Shown here in pieces: positions 57,619 to 64,000 of a stretch of DNA of 64,000 nt (position 1 is the first letter of the stretch; the number at the start of each line of letters is the position of its first letter). Both the position numbers and the translations under genes were made by a program. This DNA is from Verrucomicrobiota bacterium (GTDB lineage: Bacteria > Verrucomicrobiota > Verrucomicrobiia > Chthoniobacterales > JAFAMB01): positions 1-64,000 of the forward strand of contig JAFAZK010000221.1 in the NCBI GenBank assembly GCA_019239825.1, given 5' to 3'. Below the pieces are notes generated by a model that saw only the letters and a list, made by a program, of their open reading frames with translations, had not been told where the DNA came from and did no database searches.

Positions 57619-59103
57619 TTGACAGGAGAATGTTGCTTTCAAGGTTCAGGATTGGTTAGTCTCAGGTTAGCGGTGGCCCTCTCGAAAGAAGCAATCAAGA
57701 ACCTGCTGGACGCGATGCAAAAGGTCAGTCTGGGCATCATCGCTGTAGCCGTCGGATTACTTTCCAATGTGCTGATTTCCCAGGACAGCGTGGAAAAGAA
57801 AGCTCAGCCGGAGCTTGAAGCCCTGCTCAAAATCCGCGACAACGTGGCCCGATATACTGTGGCTTCTTTTCTCGCTGCAGAACAACGAGCAGCGCTGGGC
57901 AAGAGCGGTCAGCCAGTCGAGCGTCGACGCCGCCAACTGCAAGGTAAAATGAAAACCAACAGCGGTCTTCTGTTATCTAACGACGTCAGTTTTTCCATGC
58001 CAACCGACTTCAGGGTGATGTCGCACATTGACCGTCAAGTCGCAGAGAGAAAATTTAGCGACATCCAAACCTTAGAGGAGATGCGGGCAGCTTGGAATGC
58101 GATCGCGTCGACCAAAAAGTTTTGGAAGTTGGACACTCGACCGAGCCAGGCCTTTATCCAGCTAGAAAAAGATCCTACTAATACGTTAGATGTCGAATGG
58201 GTCGATCTCAAAGAGATCGACGAAGGGACATCATCGACCTCCGACACTGGTGTTTTGCAACTGACCAGAAACGAGAGCGGTCACGTAAAACCGAACCGTG
58301 ACGGCGGCACCGTCTGGTTAGACTATGAATTTTTGCCGGCATTGGCCGGCGCAGTTGATTCAGACAAGCTGATGAAAAGTTTTGGACTCAAGGACGAGCA
58401 GCGGGATTCCCTCAAACTTGCTTACCTCTCAGTCGGTGTGGATGCTAAGCCGGTGAGTTTTTCGCCAGCCCTGGCACTCGACCCCGTGCTGGGGGCGAAA
58501 ACGGATTTTGCTGAAGCCTTTCCTAACCTGGAAAAGCTTCCCGACCTTTATCAGAGCCAGAAGCTCCGCTCTCTCGGCACCTCATTAGCCGAGACCGTGG
58601 CTCAACAGCCAAAAGCAGAGCTCGAAATTTTCGGTGCCAAGCTGCCCAGCGATTTGATCGCGCTTCTCGGTTTACCAGTTCTCGCTATCCTACTATTTCA
58701 ATTTTCAGCGATCGGATTTTACTTCGCATCTCGCGCGAAGCGACTCGATGACGAGGACGCATCGCACTGGTCGTTCACGCTAAGCAGTTGGCCTTTCGCC
58801 GTAGTCAGTTGCGGAACCCTCTTCGTTCTGCCAACGACCGCTGCTGCCTTCAGCCTATGGAAGCTTCTACGGGTTCACGAAGAAATGCTTTTGCCAAAGC
58901 CGGTCTACGTGGTGCTTGCGATCATTGTCTCCACGGGCAGCCTGATTGCCTACTTCTCTCTTGCACGAATTCGGTCGCTTGTCCGCTCCGAGTCTGATGA
59001 CTTTGCAGGCGCCGTGGCATCCATTGATTCGGGCCCACCCCTACCACCGAGGCCGGCAAACTCGCTGTCGTCGGACCACAACCAAAAGCGCTCACCAAAC
59101 TAG
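57619..59103 (+). CDS. Unknown membrane protein
   Basis: Up to 494 residues; the family is not recognised. One membrane helix lies near the amino end (VSLGIIAVAVGLLSNVLISQ, ~36-55). A large extracytoplasmic region (~60-345) follows, with lysine- and glutamate-rich helices. Then come about three more helices (LIALLGLPVLAILLFQFSAI, FAVVSCGTLFVLPTTAAAFS, VYVVLAIIVSTGSLIAYFSL), so both ends are probably cytoplasmic. The start is uncertain: TTG 57619, GTG 57673 or ATG 57715 are possible. Like its divergent neighbour it has no clear relatives by eye. It could be a sensor or envelope protein, but nothing in the sequence decides this. Confidence 0.55.
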   Translation: MTGECCFQGSGLVSLRLAVALSKEAIKNLLDAMQKVSLGIIAVAVGLLSNVLISQDSVEKKAQPELEALLKIRDNVARYTVASFLAAEQRAALGKSGQPVERRRRQLQGKMKTNSGLLLSNDVSFSMPTDFRVMSHIDRQVAERKFSDIQTLEEMRAAWNAIASTKKFWKLDTRPSQAFIQLEKDPTNTLDVEWVDLKEIDEGTSSTSDTGVLQLTRNESGHVKPNRDGGTVWLDYEFLPALAGAVDSDKLMKSFGLKDEQRDSLKLAYLSVGVDAKPVSFSPALALDPVLGAKTDFAEAFPNLEKLPDLYQSQKLRSLGTSLAETVAQQPKAELEIFGAKLPSDLIALLGLPVLAILLFQFSAIGFYFASRAKRLDDEDASHWSFTLSSWPFAVVSCGTLFVLPTTAAAFSLWKLLRVHEEMLLPKPVYVVLAIIVSTGSLIAYFSLARIRSLVRSESDDFAGAVASIDSGPPLPPRPANSLSSDHNQKRSPN

Positions 59104-59281
59104 AGCAACTGCCGCAATCACCAACGGACAGCGTCAGACGGACAGACCACGCCGGGATTCGATCACTTTCAAGAGCAGGCCAGCCACCGCCAAGTCGATT
59201 GATTTGCTCGACCAAGTTCAAGGGATGCGCCTCCACCGGATGACGTCCTGCTGTGCCAAATCTCCGGCCTTAGTCTTGGCT

Positions 59282-59353
59282 TGCGCGATGCAGGGTTCGA
59301 ACCTGCGACTTCTTGCGTGTGAAGCAAGCGCTCTACCACTGAGCTAATCGCGC
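59282..59353 (-). tRNA. tRNA-Val (CAC anticodon)
   Basis: A 72-base cloverleaf. Acceptor GCGCGAT pairs with ATCGCGC, discriminator A; T8-A9; D arm GCTC/GAGC; anticodon stem CTTGC/GCAAG around loop TTCACAC (anticodon CAC, reading GUG); T arm GCAGG/CCTGC with loop TTCGAAC. CCA is not encoded. All stems are perfectly paired. Confidence 0.96.
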
Positions 59354-59545
59354 GCGATGCGGTGAAGCCGGAAAATAGTACAAGCGAGAGGGGTTGCAAT
59401 GAATAAACGCCGGGAACGCACGGGACCGCCGCGAGCGCCGGGAACGATTGAGCAATCCACTGCTGCGTCACTTGCGAAAACGCCAGCGGCCTCGCGACTC
59501 GTCGCGCGGTAGGCTTTGCGGAGGCGGAAAGCAAGGCAACGCTCC

Positions 59546-59583
59546 ACCTCTCACTTCTCACCAATCACTTCTCACTTCTCACG
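59546..59583. repeat. Single short-word array, word GAGAAGT (minus strand)
   Basis: CTCTCACTTCTCACCAATCA and CTTCTCACTTCTCAC run up to 59583. The stop codon of the CoaB-like gene (59572) lies inside it. No mirrored arm is seen nearby. Confidence 0.55.
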
Positions 59584-60213
59584 ATTGAGTCGTTCCGTCC
59601 ATTGCACCAGAAACGACGCAAGCTCGGGTTTGGACGAAAACTCCCCCTTTAAACCCTCAGAAGTGCAGAACCCGAAACCGTCGCCGAATGCTCGGCCGTT
59701 GATCACACAGGCATCGGTACGATTCTTTTTGACCTGTTGAGTTGCTTCCCGAACAACATCCTCGCGGGAGCCTTCAAGCTCCAATTTCCATCCCACGATC
59801 AGGGCATTCGGGAAAAGATCGCGCAGACCCGCGATGAGTTTCGGTTTCGGAGCGAGCTCAACCGACAATGTCTCGTGCTCGCTGTCGATCTTTTTTAATC
59901 CGACGTCAATGTTGCCGGCCCGGACCGCCACTACTTGGAAATCCGCCAGTGCGGCGGCATGCAGCACAACGTTCACGTACTTGCTTTCATTCATCTCCCG
60001 AAGCATCCGCTGAAGGTCTTCGTTGCGATCGAAGTATGCGGATTGCGGGATCCGAAACTGCGAGAGTCGCCCTAAGAAAAGACTGACATCATGACCGCTT
60101 TGCGAGAAAGCTTGGGCCAAGATTACGCCCAGTTCTCCTGTGGAACGATTCGTGATCAAGCGAACGTCATCAATCGGCTCGCTGCTTGGTCCCCCAGTGA
60201 TAACCACTCTCAT
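59572..60213 (-). CDS. Stand-alone CoaB-type (phosphopantothenate-cysteine ligase) domain protein
   Basis: 213 residues from the ATG at 60213 (a longer frame begins at 60255). It corresponds to the DFP/CoaB half of the bifunctional CoaBC protein: VVITGGPSSEPIDDVRLITN-RSTGELG matches the nucleotide-binding loop, and NVVLHAAALADFQV, APKPKLIAGLR and VGWKLELEG correspond to conserved CoaB motifs. CoaB joins phosphopantothenate and cysteine in CoA synthesis. The CoaC (decarboxylase) domain is absent and no such gene adjoins it. The stop overlaps a short-word repeat. Confidence 0.85.
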   Translation of the reverse strand: MRVVITGGPSSEPIDDVRLITNRSTGELGVILAQAFSQSGHDVSLFLGRLSQFRIPQSAYFDRNEDLQRMLREMNESKYVNVVLHAAALADFQVVAVRAGNIDVGLKKIDSEHETLSVELAPKPKLIAGLRDLFPNALIVGWKLELEGSREDVVREATQQVKKNRTDACVINGRAFGDGFGFCTSEGLKGEFSSKPELASFLVQWTERLNREK

Positions 60214-60395
60214 TATTGTACAGCCAAAAAATAAAAAGATACCGGGCGGTAGCAAATATTCCTGCGGATGGAGATATTTGTCGTCGTAACCTGTGCTGGC
60301 GGAAATTGCCTAATCATTTCCTGGCAGCGGAGGCTAAAAAAGTGGACACGTAGCATTAGGAGGTTTTGAATCTCGTATACGGCTTTTGTAGATTG

Positions 60396-61568
60396 ATGCA
60401 AATGACTGTCAAAGCGGCTTCCTTTCTCTATGCCGGAGCTTATTCCGAGGACCAGGTGGTTTCCTTGGCCGAGAAGCTCCGGAACGAACTCGGGGCCAAC
60501 GCCGCCTTGGGGTTTGTTTTTGTCACCCCAGACTGGCAACCTCACTTGGAAGACACGCTGGAGTTGATTCGCCTCCATGCCCACGTGCCCCGACTAGTCG
60601 GCTGCTCCGGGACCGCTGTCATCGGGTTCGAATCCGAATTGGAAGGACAGTCCGGGCTAAGCCTGATGTTACTGGTGCTGCCAGAGGATAGCTTCGATGT
60701 ATTCAGCATTTCGGAAGAAGACATTGATTCGAACGCACCAGAGTCTTGGCATGAGCTCACCAATATTCGGCCGGAGGTTAGCCGCGGTTGGATCGTGCTA
60801 GCCAACCCAGCCTTGCACGAGTTGGAAGAGTGGTTGGCCAGCTGGAACCAAGCCTATCCTGAGATTCCTATCATCGGTGGCTTGGCCGCCGGTAAACAAT
60901 CCGATTACTTTCTTTTCCGTGACGGAGAGTTGACCAGCGCCTCAATTTTGCTGGTTGGCTTCAAGTCGCCCATCCAGCTTCGTCCACTCATCAGCCAAGG
61001 GTGCCGGCCAATCGGCGACCCATCACCGATTACGAAAGCGGAAGACAATTTTATTCTCGAGATCGGTAACGTCTCCGCTTACCAAACTCTCGAGTCGGCT
61101 TTCATGACGATTCCAGCTGACGAGCGCAACGCCGTCCGCAATAACTTGTTTCTCGGACTAGCCGCTTCTGAATATATCGATGAGTTCAAACGCGGCGATT
61201 TCCTCATTCGCAACATTCTCGGCGCCGACCCTCAAATGGGAGCACTGGCTGTCGCTGCTTATCCGCGCGTCGGACAAACGGTTCAATTCCAGGTTCGTGA
61301 CCCCAAATCCGCCCACCAAGACATGTTAGATGCCGCTCGCTCGACCGCAGCTAATATCCGGGAATCGTTAGGTATTCTCTTGTTTGTCTGTAATGGTCGT
61401 GGTCGTGCTCTATTTGGCGTCTCTAATCACGATGCGGGCATCGTCGCCCAAGCGTTCGGCCCCTGTCCGACCGCCGGACTCTTTTGCAACGGCGAAATCG
61501 GCCCCGTAGGAAACCGAAGTTTTCTGCACGGGTACACGGCGGCTGCTGCGATTCTGACCACTGAGTAG
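60396..61568 (+). CDS. FIST-domain signal protein
   Basis: 390 residues from the ATG at 60396 (M-Q-M-T-V-K). FIST (F-box and intracellular signal transduction) domains are ligand sensors, usually for small molecules such as amino acids. The FIST_N part (~30-215) shows ALGFVFVTPDWQPHLEDTLE and VGCSGTAVIGFESELEGQSG; the FIST_C part (~225-375) shows ESAFMTIPADERNAVRNNLF, GILLFVCNGRGRALFGVSNH and PTAGLFCNGEIGPVGNRSFL. No output domain or kinase is attached. It is divergent from the CoaB-like gene. The partner is unknown. Confidence 0.87.
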   Translation: MQMTVKAASFLYAGAYSEDQVVSLAEKLRNELGANAALGFVFVTPDWQPHLEDTLELIRLHAHVPRLVGCSGTAVIGFESELEGQSGLSLMLLVLPEDSFDVFSISEEDIDSNAPESWHELTNIRPEVSRGWIVLANPALHELEEWLASWNQAYPEIPIIGGLAAGKQSDYFLFRDGELTSASILLVGFKSPIQLRPLISQGCRPIGDPSPITKAEDNFILEIGNVSAYQTLESAFMTIPADERNAVRNNLFLGLAASEYIDEFKRGDFLIRNILGADPQMGALAVAAYPRVGQTVQFQVRDPKSAHQDMLDAARSTAANIRESLGILLFVCNGRGRALFGVSNHDAGIVAQAFGPCPTAGLFCNGEIGPVGNRSFLHGYTAAAAILTTE

Positions 61569-61664
61569 GATTAGCGGTTCGACGGTCTATCAGACAAATT
61601 GCCATCGCGCGCTAAAAAGTTTTAAATAGGCGCTCTCATAACCTGTTTAAAGCTCAAAAGCTTA

Positions 61665-62375
61665 ATGCCACGTCGCTCCAATTCTAAGAAAAGTAGCAGA
61701 ACGGACCGACGTGAGCGGGCGATTGTGGTGCCACAATCCGAGGTGCTCGCAAATGCATTTGGGAACAACTTGGGCTTGCTGAGCTGGCTGGCTCCGAAGG
61801 GGCCTTTTAAATCAGAGCTCAACTCGCCGACTCAAATTGTTCTTCAGGCGTTTCGTTACGCGGCCCTTAAACATCGCCAACAAACATTGGCCGACGGTGT
61901 GACTCCCTATTTCGTTCATGTAGTCCGCGTCTGCTGGATTTTGCGAGATGTTTTCCAGATCAAAGATACGGCGACCATTGTGGCGAGCATTCTCCACGAC
62001 GTCGTCGAGGACACGGCGACCGGCATCGAGGAAATCGAGGAACTGTTTGGCAAGACGATTGCTCAGTACGTTGACCTGTTAACCAAAGATCCGGCACTCC
62101 CCAAGCGCCAACGAGAACGCGAATACGATGAGAAGATGCTTAATGCACCAGAGACCGTGCAGATCGCAAAACTTGCGGATCTGTACGACAATCTTTCTCG
62201 GCGCATTGGCACCACCAGATTGCCGTCGACAATTAAGAATGCGCGCCGGCTGGCCGCGAAGTTCGAGCTACTTCTCACCAGCAGACGCGGACGCGCGGCC
62301 CTGGGGCGGCTGCACCAACTCATTTCGGAAGTCGATTCGAGCGATCTCGGGCGGCAGCCGAGGAAAAGGACCTAA
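61665..62375 (+). CDS. RelA/SpoT-like HD-domain phosphohydrolase
   Basis: 236 residues. After a basic amino end (~1-20), an HD domain carries the metal ligands: AALKHRQQTLADGVTPYFVH, then VASILHDVVEDTATGIEEIE, and KLADLYDNLSRR further on. This pattern is that of the hydrolase half of RelA/SpoT and of the small ppGpp hydrolases (SAH/MESH1). There is no synthetase or TGS domain, so it probably degrades (p)ppGpp or a related nucleotide. The carboxy end is basic. It precedes the RND transporter gene but the 150-base gap makes an operon unsure. Confidence 0.84.
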   Translation: MPRRSNSKKSSRTDRRERAIVVPQSEVLANAFGNNLGLLSWLAPKGPFKSELNSPTQIVLQAFRYAALKHRQQTLADGVTPYFVHVVRVCWILRDVFQIKDTATIVASILHDVVEDTATGIEEIEELFGKTIAQYVDLLTKDPALPKRQREREYDEKMLNAPETVQIAKLADLYDNLSRRIGTTRLPSTIKNARRLAAKFELLLTSRRGRAALGRLHQLISEVDSSDLGRQPRKRT

Positions 62376-62524
62376 GCCGATTCGGGACGCCGAAACGCGT
62401 CGGACGCGGCGGGAGCAACTCCGGGCTTCGCTCTTGACCAATCTGTCGGTTTACTCGCGCTCTACGCAATAATACTGTGCTCCCCGTCCGGATGCCGAAC
62501 CTACCCCGAACCTGAACAACACCC

Positions 62525-64000
62525 ATGTGGATCGTAGCTTTAGCCCTTAGGCGTCCTTATACATTCACCGTCTTTGCGATCCTGATTCTGATCGCCGGCG
62601 TTGTGGCCATCGTGCGGAGCCCAAAAGACATCTTTCCTGCCATTAATATTCCCGTCGTTTCGGTCCTCTGGAATTACGCCGGGATGTCTCCGGAAGGGAT
62701 GGAGAGCCACATTACAACGCTCTTCGAACGCGGTTTAACGACTACCGTAGACAATATTGAGCACATTGAGTCCCAGTCGCTCTATGGCGTCGCGGTGGTA
62801 AAGGTGTTTCTCCAGCCGGGCACCAGCCTCGCTGCAGGAGTTGCCCAGGTGACTTCAATTTCCCAAGCTGCCCTTCGGCAAATGCCTCCTGGGATGACTC
62901 CTCCGCTGGTCATTGCCTATACGGCAACTAATGTTCCGGTGCTTCGCGTCGGCATGTCTGGTCAAGGCCTCTCCGAGCAGCAACTCAATGACTTGGCCCT
63001 GCAGTTCGTACGTACTCAAATAATCACAGTCCCCGGAGCCGCCGTCCCCTACCCGTATGGCGGAAAACAACGATACGTCTCGGTAGACCTCAACTACCAG
63101 AAACTGCAAGCCCTCAACATGACGCCAAGCGAGGTCGTAAACGCGATGGGCGTCCAAAACATCATCCTGCCTTCCGGGACGATGAAAATCGGCCCATTCG
63201 AGTATCAGGTTGATCTAAATTCCAGTCCTCAAACGATTGAAGAACTCAACGCTCTTCCGATTAAATCACTACCCAACGGCACTACGATTTATGTGCGGGA
63301 CGTCGCCAACGTCCGTAACGGTTTCATACCGCAAACCAACGTAGTCCGCTTTGATGGTTCTCGAGCGGCCATGCTGGACGTTCAGAAAATCGGCGCCGCT
63401 TCAACTTTGGACATTGTCGACGGCGTAAAAAAGATACTGCCTCAAATCAAGCAAACGCTGCCGCCGGGTGCAGATAACCTGAATCTGACGTTACTAACAG
63501 ATCAATCGATATTTGTTAGCGCGGCCATTGAAAACGTGCTCCACGAAGCTGGAATTGCTGCTGCTCTAACCGCGTTGATGATTCTTTTGTTTCTGAGCAG
63601 CTGGCGCAGCACGTTGATCATCTGCGTTTCCATTCCGCTCTCTATTCTCTGTTCCATCGTAGTACTGAGCATGCTCGGCGAAACGATCAATATCATGACG
63701 CTGGGCGGAATGGCACTGGCCGTCGGTATTCTTGTCGACGACGCTACGGTCGAAATCGAGAACATCCATCGAAACATGGCCGAGGGCGGTGATATGCATC
63801 ACTGTATCTTGCAGGGAGCCGCTCAGATTGCGGTCCCGGCTCTGGTCTCGACTCTTTGCATCTGTATTGTCTTCGTGCCGATCTTCTTCCTAGCTGGCAC
63901 GGCCAAATTCCTCTTCGTCCCTCTAGCGGAAGCCGTCGTGTTCGCAATGCTGGCTTCGTATCTTCTGTCGCGAACGGTCGTTCCCACGTTCGCTAAATTC
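62525..64000 (+). CDS. RND-family efflux transporter permease, 5' part
   Basis: The first 492 codons of an inner-membrane resistance-nodulation-division pump, open to the window edge; full members have about 1,020-1,050 residues. It begins MWIVALALRRPYTFTVFAIL with helix 1 and has the porter domains (NIPVVSVLWNYAGMSPEGME, YVSVDLNYQKLQALNMTPSE). The helices 2-5 follow, including the proton-relay region GGMALAVGILVDDATVEIEN with its paired aspartates. It is nearer the HAE/hydrophobe pumps than metal CzcA. An adaptor gene is not visible to the left, so it would have to lie to the right or elsewhere. The start is the first ATG after the hydrolase gene, without a Shine-Dalgarno site. Confidence 0.9.
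   Translation, partial: MWIVALALRRPYTFTVFAILILIAGVVAIVRSPKDIFPAINIPVVSVLWNYAGMSPEGMESHITTLFERGLTTTVDNIEHIESQSLYGVAVVKVFLQPGTSLAAGVAQVTSISQAALRQMPPGMTPPLVIAYTATNVPVLRVGMSGQGLSEQQLNDLALQFVRTQIITVPGAAVPYPYGGKQRYVSVDLNYQKLQALNMTPSEVVNAMGVQNIILPSGTMKIGPFEYQVDLNSSPQTIEELNALPIKSLPNGTTIYVRDVANVRNGFIPQTNVVRFDGSRAAMLDVQKIGAASTLDIVDGVKKILPQIKQTLPPGADNLNLTLLTDQSIFVSAAIENVLHEAGIAAALTALMILLFLSSWRSTLIICVSIPLSILCSIVVLSMLGETINIMTLGGMALAVGILVDDATVEIENIHRNMAEGGDMHHCILQGAAQIAVPALVSTLCICIVFVPIFFLAGTAKFLFVPLAEAVVFAMLASYLLSRTVVPTFAKF

Overview
The window reads as a chromosomal stretch of a free-living, probably soil or freshwater bacterium of the Verrucomicrobiota, most likely near the Spartobacteria/Chthoniobacterales. 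That placement is an inference from general knowledge: moderately GC-rich codon use, mostly single genes or short operons, few Shine-Dalgarno sequences, and long intergenic regions packed with palindromic repeats and paired arrays of short words. There is no rRNA, phage, transposase or CRISPR array. The content is mainly housekeeping and accessory metabolism.

Layout. 1-1350: the 3' end of proC, then a nested palindromic repeat (family A) with about three tandem ~190-bp units. 1368-12900: a TPR protein, bioF, a KefF/KefC-like potassium efflux pair, a secreted VWA protein, kbl, an OPT-family transporter and a DUF72 protein. 13094-21350: an exported Bcp-type peroxiredoxin, a GH1 enzyme with a solute-binding-protein-like domain inserted in the barrel, a monooxygenase-fold protein, an MFS transporter, an aldo/keto reductase, an unknown membrane protein and a nucleotidyltransferase. 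21347-26212: apt divergent from the tetrapyrrole operon ccsA-hemA-hemC-cobA/hemD. 26453-31450: rpsU with promoter and terminator, lemA, a TPM-domain protein, a lipase maturation factor 1 homologue and an unknown secreted protein. 31522-36760: a CcdC-like membrane protein, a PadR regulator with operator, and a minus-strand set of MDR dehydrogenase, GNAT, SDR, Ohr and TetR. 37192-42628: a Ste24-type protease, a CAU-anticodon tRNA, a GT4 glycosyltransferase and glgB.

42809-50142 is a complete ribose uptake operon, read as ferritin-like protein-rbsC-rbsB-rbsA-rbsK-rbsD, divergent from an AraC-type regulator. 50218-56100: xseA, a DapA-superfamily lyase, an FMN reductase, and a TetR regulator divergent from a flavin-binding protein and an SDR. 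56560-59103 holds two unrecognised genes. 59282-64000: tRNA-Val, a stand-alone CoaB-type domain protein, a FIST sensor, a RelA/SpoT-like HD hydrolase and an RND efflux pump cut by the window edge.

Two things stand out. The first is the GH1 protein at 13814-15871, whose catalytic barrel is interrupted by what looks like a circularly permuted SBP_bac_3 domain. The second is the intergenic DNA: at least four sequence-unrelated families (A-D) share inverted-repeat architecture, most with a second pair of arms nested inside the first, and they are often flanked by arrays of a 7-9-base word that differs from locus to locus but returns as its reverse complement on the other side. Some gene starts and stops lie inside these arrays, and one repeat arm is translated inside a gene.
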